Of a DNA stretch of 64,000 nt, positions 23,560-33,324 are shown piece by piece. Where the stretch lies: assembly GCF_000336915.1 (NCBI RefSeq), contig NZ_AOMD01000020.1:1-64000 (forward strand). Direction: 5' to 3'. Both the position numbers and the translations under genes were made by a program. The notes beneath the pieces were generated by a model. It had not been told where the DNA came from. It did no database searches and worked only from the letters and a program-made list of their open reading frames with translations. The stretch is from Halococcus saccharolyticus DSM 5350 (GTDB lineage: Archaea > Halobacteriota > Halobacteria > Halobacteriales > Halococcaceae). Numbering within the stretch: position 1 is the stretch's first letter; each line of letters begins with the position of its first letter.

Positions 23560-25134
23560 ATGGCAACGCCCAAGGGTGCGATCGGCAACGGACCAGTCGT
23601 TCGTGTTGCGATCGGTGGCGATCACGACGCCGGCCCCGAACTCCTCCGTGCGGCCCGTGATGCGACCGAGGACGTTCGCGTCGTCGCGGTCGGGCCGACC
23701 GGTGCTGACTCGCTCGCGCCGCTCGTTCTCGCGACGCAAAACGGTACAACGGCGTTCGTTCCACAGTGTACCGTCGCGAACGTCACGACGATCGTCGAAA
23801 CCCTCGAGAACGGATCGCTGCCCGACACGGCGGCGACCGTCGAGCACGATCCGGGGGCGACGAGCATGCCGACACCGCCGGCAGCGATCGACACGACGGC
23901 GGTGCTCGGCGTGGGATCGCGCCGTGTGCTCGGGGGCTGTGGCTGGCGAGCCCCCGCAAGCGTCGCGGACTACCGCGTCTCGCGCGACGACGAACTCCTC
24001 GCCGAGCGTGCGATCGACGATCCCGACGCGGTTCACGAGCGGGTCGCGGACGCCGCGCTCCGTGGCCGCGGTCGAGGCGACGGCAGCACCGACGCACCGA
24101 TATCGGGGGTGTGGACGACCGCGACCGAGACCGACGGCAAGCCAGTCGTGGTCGTGAACGCGAACGAGGCCGACGATCACGCGCGCGCCGATCGACTCTT
24201 GCTCGAAAGCGCGCCGCTCGCGGTGCTCGATGCGGCGCTCGCGACGGCCCACGCCGTCGACGCGACCGACGTGCTCGTCTACACCAACGACGCCGAGGCA
24301 CTCGCGAGGGAGCGGGCACAGGAGGCGGCGGACGCGCTCGCCGCCGACCGCGATCCCGACATTCCGATTCAGGTCGTCGCCGGGCCGGATGCATACACTG
24401 CGGGCGAGATGACGATGGCGCTCGAAGCCATGGAGGGCAACGACCGGCTCGAAGCCAGACGCCGGCCGCCCGGTCCCGATCAGTACGGGCTGTACGGCCG
24501 ACCGACGGTGATCCACACCCCGCGGACGTTCGCCCAGGTCGGGCAGGCGCTCGCCGATAACGATCTCGGCGGCGTCCCCGGTGATCCGGGCACCCGACTG
24601 TTCACCGTGGCCGGCGACGTCGACGCACCCGCGACGATCGAACTGCCAACCGACGCGACGCTCGCCGATGTTCGCGGTGCGGTCGCGCTCGACGGCGGGC
24701 TGAAGACCGCGTGTGTCGGCGGCCGATTCGGCGGACTGACCCGCGATCTCGACGTCCCGGCGAGCGCTGCCGGGCTTCGGGGTGCGCGCCTCGGGACGAA
24801 CGGTGTCATCGAGCTGTTCGACGAGTCAACCTGCACGGTGGCGCTCGCCGGCCAGCGAGCGAAACTCGCGCGCGAGGAGAACTGTGGCCGATGTGTGCCC
24901 TGTCGCGAGGGGTCGAAACAGCTCGTCGAACTCCTGCGCGACGTGTACGACGGCGAGTATCAGGACGGGATGCTCCGCGAGCTCGCCCGCACCATGCGCG
25001 AGACCAGCACCTGCGAGTTCGGCCAGGAAGCGTCGAGACCGGTGACGACTGCGATGGAGTCCTTCGAGCCCGAGTTCCGCGCCCACGCCGACGGGCGCTG
25101 TCCCAGCGGTTCCTGCGATCACGTTTCATCATGA
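23560..25134 (+). CDS. Divergent NuoF/HoxF-like subunit (FdhB-type) of a formate-dehydrogenase-like complex
   Basis: A 524-residue protein with the NuoF/HoxF order: thioredoxin-like domain (about 13-90), FMN/NADH region (about 150-320), SLBB domain (345-430) and the 4Fe-4S helical domain with Cys442, Cys445, Cys448, Cys485 (NCGRCVPCREG and TCEFG). The thioredoxin-like part has no cysteine at the usual 2Fe-2S positions: GGDHDAG and VGPTGAD replace them. In the FMN loop the GRGGAGF pattern is reduced to LRGRGRGDG. NANEAD and AGEMTMAL keep some of the FMN/glutamate positions. NAD use is therefore doubtful. Overlaps the next gene by 4 bases. Confidence 0.8.
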   Translation: MATPKGAIGNGPVVRVAIGGDHDAGPELLRAARDATEDVRVVAVGPTGADSLAPLVLATQNGTTAFVPQCTVANVTTIVETLENGSLPDTAATVEHDPGATSMPTPPAAIDTTAVLGVGSRRVLGGCGWRAPASVADYRVSRDDELLAERAIDDPDAVHERVADAALRGRGRGDGSTDAPISGVWTTATETDGKPVVVVNANEADDHARADRLLLESAPLAVLDAALATAHAVDATDVLVYTNDAEALARERAQEAADALAADRDPDIPIQVVAGPDAYTAGEMTMALEAMEGNDRLEARRRPPGPDQYGLYGRPTVIHTPRTFAQVGQALADNDLGGVPGDPGTRLFTVAGDVDAPATIELPTDATLADVRGAVALDGGLKTACVGGRFGGLTRDLDVPASAAGLRGARLGTNGVIELFDESTCTVALAGQRAKLAREENCGRCVPCREGSKQLVELLRDVYDGEYQDGMLRELARTMRETSTCEFGQEASRPVTTAMESFEPEFRAHADGRCPSGSCDHVSS

Positions 25135-26090
25135 GCACTGACCAATCTTCCACCCCACGCGTCCCGGACGTCGAGAACCCACAGCCGACAATGCCGCTGA
25201 CCGAGGACATCAGACCGGGGACGGCGAACGATCCACCGGTCGAGACCGTCGAACCCGATCGAACCGCGACGCTCACCGTCGACGGCGAGTCGGTCACAGT
25301 GTCGGCCGAGTCGACCCTGCTCGACGCCACCGAGGAGACCGACACCGACGACTACGTGCCCGCGCTGTGTTCGTACGACGAGCATGACGAGATCGGCCCA
25401 CGAAGCGAGTGTCGGACGTGTATGGTCGAAACCGAAGAACACGGCGTCGTGCCGTCGTGTAGCTTCCCCGCTCAGGACGGGATGACCGTCCGCACCGACA
25501 CGACGGAGGCGAGCGAGGCCCGTGACGTCAACCTCGATCTGCTCCTCTCGAATCACAACCTCCGGTGTACGACCTGCGGAAAGAACGGCCGGTGTGAACT
25601 CCAGGACGTCTCGATCGAGAACGACGTGGTCGAACCCCGGTATGGGGTGTTCGACGACCGCGACGCCTACGAACCGCTCGACGATTCGTCACCCTTCATC
25701 CAGATCGACCGCAACAAGTGTATTCTCTGTAATCGGTGCGTCGAGGCGTGCAACGACGTCCAGGTCGAGGGCGTGCTTCGGATCGAGGGATCGGGCGAGG
25801 ACACCCGGATCGGGTTCCAGAACGATGCGGAGACGATGATGGACTCGACGTGTGTCTCGTGTGGCCACTGCGCGACAGTGTGTCCGACGGGCGCGCTCGT
25901 CGAGCAGGGGCTTACCGACGCGGCGACCATCCCGCTGCCCGGGTTCACCCAGGAGAACTCGATCGGCAAGACCGTCGAGGCCGAGAACGACCGGTTCCAG
26001 CCCGGCCCCGCAACGCCGATGAAAGGCGATCAGAAAAGCGAGTCAGCCGCCGAACCGACCGCCGAATCGCCACCAACGGAGGACGACTGA
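25131..26090 (+). CDS. Iron-sulfur subunit (NuoG/FdhA N-terminal type)
   Basis: A 319-residue ferredoxin-type protein holding four clusters in order: a 2Fe-2S site (Cys80, Cys94, Cys97, Cys110), a His142-Cys146-Cys149-Cys155 4Fe-4S site, and two classical 4Fe-4S sites (Cys197/200/203/207 and Cys241/244/247/251). In FdsA and other formate dehydrogenases this is the N-terminal third of the catalytic subunit; here it is a separate gene. It should wire the molybdenum site to the NuoF-like subunit. Starts inside the previous stop (ATGA) and ends 2 bases before the catalytic gene. Confidence 0.9.
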   Translation: MSTDQSSTPRVPDVENPQPTMPLTEDIRPGTANDPPVETVEPDRTATLTVDGESVTVSAESTLLDATEETDTDDYVPALCSYDEHDEIGPRSECRTCMVETEEHGVVPSCSFPAQDGMTVRTDTTEASEARDVNLDLLLSNHNLRCTTCGKNGRCELQDVSIENDVVEPRYGVFDDRDAYEPLDDSSPFIQIDRNKCILCNRCVEACNDVQVEGVLRIEGSGEDTRIGFQNDAETMMDSTCVSCGHCATVCPTGALVEQGLTDAATIPLPGFTQENSIGKTVEAENDRFQPGPATPMKGDQKSESAAEPTAESPPTEDD

Positions 26091-26092
26091 TC

Positions 26093-28471
26093 ATGTCCGG
26101 CAAACCCACCAGTGGGTCCGATACGAGTGACAGCTCCGATACCGAAAAAGAGGGCGTTGCGGGCTTCATGTCCCGTGCGCGCGAGCAGGCTCAGCAGGGG
26201 ATGGCGAGCGCAACCGAGAGCGACGCGTTCGCGTCGGTCGAACACGCCGTCGAGGGCGTCGCCGCGAACACGATGTCGGAGGGGCGGCTGTTCGACGTTG
26301 CGGACGCGCTCAGCGACTACCGACTCAACGAGGTCGACGTCACCGACACCACCTGCGGCTACTGTGCGGTCGGCTGTCGGTTCGACGTCTACTCGAAGGA
26401 CGGTGAGGTCCTCGGAACGCGGCCGAACCCGGAGAAAGCCCCGATCAACGGTATCTCGACCTGTGTGAAGGGGAAGTTCAGCTACGGGTTCGCAAACAGC
26501 GACGACCGACTGACCCAGCCGCTCGTAAAGGACGAGGGAGAGTTCCGCGAGGCGTCGTGGGACGAGGCGCTCTCACGAGTGAAGGAGGGGCTCGAAGGGA
26601 TTCAGGAGGAGTACGGCCCGGACGCGCTCGGTCTGGTGGCGTCCTCGAAGGCGACCAACGAGGACAACTACGTGATGCAGCGGTTCGCCCGCGAGGTGCT
26701 CGGGACCAACAACATCGACAACTGCAACCGGCTGTGTCACGCCGCGACCGTCGAAGGGCTCTCGGACACGCTCGGCTTTGGGGCTGCCTCGACCGGTCTC
26801 GCCGCGCTCGAAGACACCGACTGCTACGTGCTCGTCGGCTCGAACACCACCGAGGCCCACCCGGTGTTCGGGACACGGATCAAACAGAACGTCCGGGACG
26901 GCGCGGACCTGCTCGTCTTCGATCCCCGAAAAACGCAGATTGCGGAGTACGCCGACCAGTTCACCAGGATCGAACCCGGCTACGACACGACGTGGATCAA
27001 CGGGATGATCCGGTACATCCTCGCGGAGGACCTCCACGACGAGGCGTTCATCGAGGAGCGCGTCGACGGGTTGGAGAAGATCAGGGAGAGCGTCCAGCAG
27101 TTCACGCCCGAGTTCGTCGAGGAGAAAGCGGGCGTCCCGCCCGAGGAGCTGAAGAGTGCGGCAGAGACGATCGCTACCGCCGACTCGTGCATGTTCGGCT
27201 GGACGCTCGGGCTGGTCGAGCACTCCCACGGAACCGACAACATCTACGCGATCGCGAACCTCGCGCTGATCACGGGCCACGTCGGCCACCCGAAGGGCGG
27301 ACTCAGTCCGTTCCGCGGTCAGAACAACGTCCAGGGTGGCGGCGGCGACATGGGGCCGCTCCCCAACAACTTCCCGGGCTACCAGCCGGTGACCGACGAG
27401 GAGAACCGCGAGAAGTTCGCCGATCGGTGGCAGATGGATCTCGACCAGATGCCCGCCGAGGAGGGCTACCGCCTGACAGAGATGTTCCTCGCCGCCGACC
27501 AGGGCGATCTCAGAGGGATGTTCATTCAGGGAGAGAACCCTCAGATCTCGGAACCGAACATCGGCCACGCGACGGAAGTCCTCGAAGAGCTGGAGTTCCT
27601 CGCGGTTCAGGACATCTTCCTCACCGAGACCGCCGAATACGCCGACGTGGTGCTCCCGGCGACCTCGACCGTCGAGTCAAACGGGACGTACACGAGCTCG
27701 TCCCGCCACGTTCAGCTCGTCAAGCGCGCCATCGAGCCGAACGGCGAGGCGAAAGAAGACTGGGAGATCACGCAGGCGCTCGCGAAACGCTTCGGCTACG
27801 ACTGGGGGTTCGACTCGCCGTCGGATATCATGGACGAGATCGCGGACCTGACACCGATCTACGGTGGGATCAGTCACGAACGCCTCGAAGAGGAAGGTGG
27901 ACTCCAGTGGCCGTGTCGGAGCGAGGACGACCACGGCACACCCTATCTCTACGCCGACGAGTTCCGGGCGGTCGAGGGGAGCGAGAAGGCACAGATGCAC
28001 GTCGCCGACGCGATCGAACCCGGGGAGACGCCCGACGAGGAGTTCCCGCTGGTGATGACCTCTGGACGAGTCCTCTACCAGTACCACACCGGCACGATGA
28101 CGCTCCGAGAGGAGGGGCTCGATGCGTACTCCGCCGAGAGTTTCGTCGAGATCAATCCCGAGACCGCGGCGGAGTACGGCGTCGCCGACGGCGAGACCGT
28201 CACGCTGACCTCGCGTCACGGAACGACCGAGATGCGCGCCGACATCACCGATCGCCCGAGTCCGGGCGAGGTGTTCGTCCCGATGCACTACCTCGAAGGT
28301 GGGGCGAACAACCTGACCAAGGAGGAACCGCTCGACGGACCGAGTCGCGCGCCCGAGTTCAAGGTCACCGATGTCGAGGTGACGCTGGAGAATGAACCGA
28401 CGGACGACGAGCGATCACCCACCGAAACTGACTCCGGAAGCGACGAACGACCGGCAGCGTCGGACGACTGA
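26093..28471 (+). CDS. fdhA: Molybdopterin oxidoreductase, formate dehydrogenase alpha-like
   Basis: A 792-residue DMSO-reductase-family enzyme. One 4Fe-4S site is Cys88, Cys91, Cys95, Cys124 with the conserved Lys in CVKGK. RLCHAATVEGL holds Cys215, the molybdenum-ligating position (selenocysteine in E. coli FdhF), followed by the conserved His. LSPFRGQNNVQG with GGGDMGPLPNNFPGY is the formate-dehydrogenase signature around the active-site arginine. The C-terminal third binds the second pterin. It probably oxidises formate to CO2 in the cytoplasm, having no export signal. The N-terminal Fe-S domain of longer family members is encoded by the preceding gene. Confidence 0.88.
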   Translation: MSGKPTSGSDTSDSSDTEKEGVAGFMSRAREQAQQGMASATESDAFASVEHAVEGVAANTMSEGRLFDVADALSDYRLNEVDVTDTTCGYCAVGCRFDVYSKDGEVLGTRPNPEKAPINGISTCVKGKFSYGFANSDDRLTQPLVKDEGEFREASWDEALSRVKEGLEGIQEEYGPDALGLVASSKATNEDNYVMQRFAREVLGTNNIDNCNRLCHAATVEGLSDTLGFGAASTGLAALEDTDCYVLVGSNTTEAHPVFGTRIKQNVRDGADLLVFDPRKTQIAEYADQFTRIEPGYDTTWINGMIRYILAEDLHDEAFIEERVDGLEKIRESVQQFTPEFVEEKAGVPPEELKSAAETIATADSCMFGWTLGLVEHSHGTDNIYAIANLALITGHVGHPKGGLSPFRGQNNVQGGGGDMGPLPNNFPGYQPVTDEENREKFADRWQMDLDQMPAEEGYRLTEMFLAADQGDLRGMFIQGENPQISEPNIGHATEVLEELEFLAVQDIFLTETAEYADVVLPATSTVESNGTYTSSSRHVQLVKRAIEPNGEAKEDWEITQALAKRFGYDWGFDSPSDIMDEIADLTPIYGGISHERLEEEGGLQWPCRSEDDHGTPYLYADEFRAVEGSEKAQMHVADAIEPGETPDEEFPLVMTSGRVLYQYHTGTMTLREEGLDAYSAESFVEINPETAAEYGVADGETVTLTSRHGTTEMRADITDRPSPGEVFVPMHYLEGGANNLTKEEPLDGPSRAPEFKVTDVEVTLENEPTDDERSPTETDSGSDERPAASDD

Positions 28472-28476
28472 CATCC

Positions 28477-28746
28477 ATGAGTCTCACACACCGACTCAAG
28501 CGGCTGGCGGGGATCGCAAGCGACGAAACCGGCGTCGAAAGCTCGCGCGAGCGAACGCTTCGGGAGTGTACCGTTTGTGGTGAGCGGTTCGACAGCGAGG
28601 CGACCACCTGCCCGGACTGTGGGAGCCGGATCAGCCGGACGAAGACGGTCGTGCCGCACGCACTCTTCAATCTGGTCGTGGTGCTCGCCGTGACCGGCCT
28701 CCACGTCGTTCGGAACGTTCTCGCGGGCGACATCCCGAAGGAGTGA
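28477..28746 (+). CDS. Zinc-ribbon membrane protein between two molybdoenzymes
   Basis: An 89-residue protein with a zinc-ribbon-like knuckle pair (CTVCGERFDSEATTCPDCG, about residues 32-50) and one transmembrane segment near the C-terminus (HALFNLVVVLAVTGLHVV). It starts 5 bases after the formate dehydrogenase stop, so it is part of that operon. It could anchor the complex to the membrane or take part in its assembly; no known family was recognised. It looks specific to this locus and deserves a search. Confidence 0.78.
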   Translation: MSLTHRLKRLAGIASDETGVESSRERTLRECTVCGERFDSEATTCPDCGSRISRTKTVVPHALFNLVVVLAVTGLHVVRNVLAGDIPKE

Positions 28747-28791
28747 CCGTGCACCGAACGCGATCCGATCGGTGATGCCGGTCGTCCATCC

Positions 28792-30780
28792 ATGAGCGAG
28801 GAGCGCATCGACGAACGGACCGAAACCACCTGTCCGCGGTGTGCGGTCGGGTGCAGCCTGCGGTACGACGAGGGGACCGGCCGCGCGACCGGGATCGAGG
28901 GCGCACGCGTCAATCGTGAGGGGCGGCTCTGCCCGAAGGGAATCGCGGCGTTCGAGGATCTCGACGAAGATCGACTGACCGCCCCGCTGGTGCGCCGCGA
29001 CGGTAATCTCGAACCCGTTTCGTGGGAAGAAGCGCTCGATTGTGTCACAAATGGGATCGAGCGGGTCCGCGAACGTTACGGGCCGGACGCAATCGCCTTC
29101 CTCGGCGCGCCGCGGTGTACCAACGAGGAGAACTACCTCCTTCAGAAAATCGCGCGCTCGCTCGGCACCAACAACGTCGACAACCGCGCGCGGAGCTGTC
29201 ACGACGCGACCGCAGAGGCGATGGAAACACGACTCGGCTCGGGCGGGACCACCAACAGCCTCGACGATCTCGCCGAGGCGGACGCCTTCCTCGTCGTGGG
29301 CGCGAACCCGGCCGAGCGCCAACCGATCGCGTTCGATCGGTGTGTCCGCCCGGCGGTCAACGATGGCGCAGCTCTGCTCCACCTCGATCCGCGGGCGAAC
29401 CGGACGACACGACTCGCGACCCAGCACCTCGCACCACATCCGGGACGCGACGCGCTCACCGTGGCGCTGCTCGCCCGTGCGATTCTCGATATGGGGCTCG
29501 AAGACCGGACATTCATCGCGGAGCGCACGACGGGGTTCGACCAGTTTGTTCGGTCGATGGATCGTTTCGATCTCGCGGCGGACGCCGAGCGAGCCGGTCT
29601 CGACCCCGCGGCGGTGCGCGAGGCGGCCGAGACGTTCGGCGAGGCCGAGCGCGCCGCCGTCGTCACCGGAACGGGGATCGAGGCCGACGAGGGCGCGACC
29701 CCGAACGCGCTGCTCGACCTCCTCCTCGTCACCGGGAACCTCGGCAAGCGCGGCACCGGGATGAACCCCTTCCGGGGACTCGTCAACGAGCAGGGAGCGA
29801 GCGACATGGGTGCGCGACCGGACTGCCTGCCGGGCGAAGCGTCCGTCTCCGATGTCGACGCCCGCGCGCGCGTCGCCGCCGAATGGGGCGTCGAGCCGCC
29901 CGCCGAGCCCGGCGAAGCCGAACCCGATCTCGTCAGAGAGTTCGGATCGGGGGTTCGAGGCGCGTTCGTGCTCGGGGAGAACCCCGCGGTGAACCGACTC
30001 GACGACGCAACCTCGGAGCAGCTGTTCGCCGCTCTCGATTTCCTCGCAGTCCAGGATGTCGCGCCGAACGAAACCACCGCGTTCGCCGACGTGGTGCTCC
30101 CGGCGAGTGCGTGGGCCGAAAAGGAAGGCACCGTGACCAACCTCGATCGGCAAGTCCAGGCGCTACGACCCGCTGCATCGCCGCCAGGACGGGCGCGACG
30201 CGACCTCGACGTTCTCGCCGATCTCGGCGCTCGGCTGACAGACGCCGACTTCAGCTACGACGGTCCGGCAGGGGTGTTCGACGAGATGACACGGATGAAC
30301 CTACTCTACGCAGGGATGGAGTACGAGGAAGTCCTCGATGGCGGCGAACGGTGGCCGCTCCCCGAGGGCGAGAACGAGGGCCAGGACGTCCTCCACCGCG
30401 AGCGGTTCCGGACCGGCCGTCAGCGCGCACCGCTCGAACCGATCGAAGCGGTGGCGAGCGGGGCGGACGCGGACGATCGCGGGCCGGATTTCGAGGAGGG
30501 GCTCGTACTGCTGACCGAAAGTCGCGTCGATGAGGACGCCGGTAGTCCGGCTGCTCGTCGGGAAGAGGCCACGGTGCAGATCAACCCCGTCGATGCCGTC
30601 GCGCGCGACATCGAGGACGGCGCTCAGGTCGCCGTCGAGAGTAGTCGTGGAGTGGTCGAACTCCGCGCTCGTCGCACCGACGCCGTCCGCGAGGGAACCG
30701 TGTTCGCCCATGCAAGCGTCGCGGACCCGCTCGTCGGCAGCGGTCGAACCCAGGTCCGGATCACGGAACTCAGCGAGTAA
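28792..30780 (+). CDS. Second, shorter molybdopterin oxidoreductase
   Basis: A 662-residue DMSO-reductase-family protein resembling the first catalytic subunit. It has a 4Fe-4S site (Cys14, Cys17, Cys21, Cys47; CPRCAVGC and LCPKG), Cys136 in RARSCHDAT at the molybdenum-ligand position, and MNPFRGLVNEQGASDMG, the formate-dehydrogenase-type arginine region. Compared with the 792-residue protein it lacks a long C-terminal acidic tail and several loops. No second Fe-S subunit follows, so it may share the upstream subunits or replace the other catalytic chain. It starts 45 bases after the zinc-ribbon gene. Confidence 0.85.
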   Translation: MSEERIDERTETTCPRCAVGCSLRYDEGTGRATGIEGARVNREGRLCPKGIAAFEDLDEDRLTAPLVRRDGNLEPVSWEEALDCVTNGIERVRERYGPDAIAFLGAPRCTNEENYLLQKIARSLGTNNVDNRARSCHDATAEAMETRLGSGGTTNSLDDLAEADAFLVVGANPAERQPIAFDRCVRPAVNDGAALLHLDPRANRTTRLATQHLAPHPGRDALTVALLARAILDMGLEDRTFIAERTTGFDQFVRSMDRFDLAADAERAGLDPAAVREAAETFGEAERAAVVTGTGIEADEGATPNALLDLLLVTGNLGKRGTGMNPFRGLVNEQGASDMGARPDCLPGEASVSDVDARARVAAEWGVEPPAEPGEAEPDLVREFGSGVRGAFVLGENPAVNRLDDATSEQLFAALDFLAVQDVAPNETTAFADVVLPASAWAEKEGTVTNLDRQVQALRPAASPPGRARRDLDVLADLGARLTDADFSYDGPAGVFDEMTRMNLLYAGMEYEEVLDGGERWPLPEGENEGQDVLHRERFRTGRQRAPLEPIEAVASGADADDRGPDFEEGLVLLTESRVDEDAGSPAARREEATVQINPVDAVARDIEDGAQVAVESSRGVVELRARRTDAVREGTVFAHASVADPLVGSGRTQVRITELSE

Positions 30781-30799
30781 CGTCGAAGAAGGGTGTCGC

Positions 30800-31693
30800 T
30801 CAGCCGAACTTGCCGGTGATGTAGTCCTCGACGCGCTGGCTCTCGGGGTTCTCGAAGATCTGATCGGTGTCGCCGTACTCGACGAGTTCACCGCCGGTGA
30901 GGAATACGGCGGTCTGGTCGGAGATGCGGGCGGCCTGCTGCATGTTGTGGGTGACGACGACCACCGTATAGTCCTCGGCGAGGTCCTCGATGAGGTCCTC
31001 GATCTTCGAAGTGGCGATGGGGTCGAGCGCGCTCGCGGGTTCGTCCATCAGGATGACGTCGGGGCCGACCGCGAGACAGCGGGCGATGCAGAGGCGCTGC
31101 TGCTGGCCACCGGAGAGCCCGAGTGCGTTGTCGTCGAGCCGGTCTTTCACCTCGTCCCAGATCGCCGCCTGCCGGAGCGACCGTTCGACGAGCTCGTCTT
31201 CGTTCGTTCCGTCACCGCGGCCGAACAGCCGAGAAAGCATCCCCGTCTCGACCTCGCCGTGTTTCCGGGGACCGTAGGCGACGTTGTCCCGAATCGACTT
31301 CGGGAACGGGTTCGGCTGCTGGAACACCATTCCGACGCGCTTTCGCAGTTCGACGAGATCGGTACTGTCGCCGTAGATCTCCTTGCCGTCGAGCGTGACC
31401 GAGCCGTCGACTCTTGCACTGTCGATCCGATCGTTCATCCGGTTGAGACACCGGAGGAACGTCGACTTCCCACAGCCCGAGGGCCCGATCAGCGCGGTGA
31501 CGCTCTCCTCGGGGATCTCGAGGCTGACGTCGTCGATCGCGCGCTCGTCGCCGTAGTGGACGTCGAGGCTGTCGACGGCGAGTTTCGTCCGGCCGTCGAA
31601 CCCGTACTCGGTCCACGCGGGATCGATGGGTTCGTCGGTTTCGGCGGCGGTGCGTTCGGGTCGTTCCTCTGGTTCGGTTTGTGTCGTACTCAT
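30800..31693 (-). CDS. pstB: Phosphate ABC transporter ATP-binding protein
   Basis: A 297-residue ATPase with Walker [10 protein letters not shown] (70-78), the signature [14 protein letters not shown], Walker B VILMDEP and the switch histidine in [15 protein letters not shown]. This is a close match to PstB, including [10 protein letters not shown] after Walker A. The N-terminal 30 residues are a charged acidic extension. The start overlaps the pstA stop by 4 bases (ATGA). Last gene of pstSCAB, convergent with the second molybdoenzyme; no phoU follows. Confidence 0.96.
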   Translation of the reverse strand: MSTTQTEPEERPERTAAETDEPIDPAWTEYGFDGRTKLAVDSLDVHYGDERAIDDVSLEIPEESVTALIGPSGCGKSTFLRCLNRMNDRIDSARVDGSVTLDGKEIYGDSTDLVELRKRVGMVFQQPNPFPKSIRDNVAYGPRKHGEVETGMLSRLFGRGDGTNEDELVERSLRQAAIWDEVKDRLDDNALGLSGGQQQRLCIARCLAVGPDVILMDEPASALDPIATSKIEDLIEDLAEDYTVVVVTHNMQQAARISDQTAVFLTGGELVEYGDTDQIFENPESQRVEDYITGKFG

Positions 31694-33324
31694 GCGTCGA
31701 GTTTCCTCCGGAAGTAGATTCGCGAGGCGATACCGACGGCGTAGAAGCTCATCACCACCAACAGGAGGACGAGCGCTGTCCCCCATCTGAAGCCCTCGGA
31801 GACGTCACCGACACCCGCAGTGATGGTGGCGAACAGCTGGTAGGGCAGCGCGGTCGCGGACTGGAGCAGTGCGTCCGGGTTGATCGCGCTGACCTCAACG
31901 AACGGGAACGACGAGGTGAACCCGGCCGAGAAATCGAGGAGATCGGGGCCCTCGGCGGGGAACGGCTCGCCGGTGAGCACCAGCAAAATGGGTGCCGTCT
32001 CGCCCGCGATCCGGCCGACGCCGAGGATCGTGCCGGTGATGACGCCCGGCATCGCGGCCGGCAGCACGATGGTCTTGATCGTCTCCCACCGACTGACCCC
32101 GAGCGCGGCGCTCGCGTCGCGGTACTCGTCGGGGACGTTGAGCAGCGCCTCCCGGCTCGTGATGACCACGAGCGGCAGTAACATGAACCCGAGCACGATC
32201 ATTCCCGACAGCAGCGTGCTCTGGTTGCCGATCCGTGGGACGAGAAACGCGAGCCCGAACAGGCCGTAGACAACGCTCGGCGTGCTCCAGAGGCCGTTGG
32301 TCGCGATCTCGACCAGCGCGGTGATACGACCCTGCTCGGCGTACTCGGTCAGGAATACTGCTGTACCGACACCGAGCGGCACCGCGAACGTCACCGCACC
32401 GACCACGAGCCAGACCGTGCCGACGATGGCGGGGGCGACCCCGTTCACTGGGTTGGAGATCGCGACGCCCTCCATCGCGAACGGCCAGTAAAACCAGATC
32501 GTCGGCGCGTTGACGATGACCCACTGCTCCCAGATCGGGACCTGAAACCACGTGAGCGGCTCCCAGAACAGTCCGTATCGAACGCCCTCGGTCATCGGCC
32601 CCCATCCGCGGACGGCGATGAACGAAACCAGCACCACGAGCAGCGCGATCATCCCTGCCGCGTTCGCGCTCACGAGCAGCGACGCACCGCGCGCTCTGCC
32701 CTGCGTGCCGAACCCGGCGATCGCCTGCGACCCGACCCACGCGAGCAACAGGCCGGCGACACTGAACAGCAGCGGCACGGTCGTACCGGCGCTGAAGACG
32801 ACCGACAGCCCGTTCGGCTGCCACGACCACCCCGAATCGATGACGCCGGTGAGGACGACGAGGCTCGCGACCAGCGCGAACCCGCCGCCGGTCGCGGCGA
32901 GTGCCACGTCCTCACGCGGGACGAGCGCGAGCCCGACGCCGAGTGCCGCGCCAGCGACTCCGCCGAGCGGCCAGAGCGTCGCCAGGCCGAGCGTCTGTGC
33001 GGCCACGAGGCAGCCGGCCACGAAGCCGACGATTCCGAACACCGCCGCGAGCGACGTGCCGGCGGTGTGATCCGGCGTCGTGTCGAGCAGCCCCACCGAC
33101 GAGGCGGCCCCGACACCGATCATGGCGAGCGCCCCTGCTCCGAGGACGACCGCGAGCAGATCGAGCAGCTGGACGCCCGCGACGACGCCGGTCGGAAGAA
33201 CGCCCGCGAACGTGAGCAGGCTCGCGAGCAGGACACCGATGCCGAGGCCGGTGACCGCGCCAGCGGCGTACCGCAGCGAGCCGGACGTGCCGCGAGTGAG
33301 GGCCGACGTGCTCGTTTCGGCCAT
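31690..33324 (-). CDS. pstA: Phosphate ABC transporter permease PstA, with N-terminal extension
   Basis: A 544-residue membrane protein. The C-terminal 300 residues hold the permease domain with the EAA-like loop [20 protein letters not shown] and the typical PstA segments LPYQLFATI near the end. The N-terminal 240 residues add about seven extra hydrophobic segments not found in bacterial PstA (about 280-300 residues), a form seen in haloarchaeal homologues. The ATG at 33324 overlaps the pstC stop by one base; GTG at 33327 is the alternative. Translational coupling is likely. Confidence 0.93.
   Translation of the reverse strand: MAETSTSALTRGTSGSLRYAAGAVTGLGIGVLLASLLTFAGVLPTGVVAGVQLLDLLAVVLGAGALAMIGVGAASSVGLLDTTPDHTAGTSLAAVFGIVGFVAGCLVAAQTLGLATLWPLGGVAGAALGVGLALVPREDVALAATGGGFALVASLVVLTGVIDSGWSWQPNGLSVVFSAGTTVPLLFSVAGLLLAWVGSQAIAGFGTQGRARGASLLVSANAAGMIALLVVLVSFIAVRGWGPMTEGVRYGLFWEPLTWFQVPIWEQWVIVNAPTIWFYWPFAMEGVAISNPVNGVAPAIVGTVWLVVGAVTFAVPLGVGTAVFLTEYAEQGRITALVEIATNGLWSTPSVVYGLFGLAFLVPRIGNQSTLLSGMIVLGFMLLPLVVITSREALLNVPDEYRDASAALGVSRWETIKTIVLPAAMPGVITGTILGVGRIAGETAPILLVLTGEPFPAEGPDLLDFSAGFTSSFPFVEVSAINPDALLQSATALPYQLFATITAGVGDVSEGFRWGTALVLLLVVMSFYAVGIASRIYFRRKLDA

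Noticed and set aside
28288-30153. 621-residue open frame on the minus strand
   Set aside because: It lies opposite the second molybdopterin oxidoreductase and has no recognisable domain.
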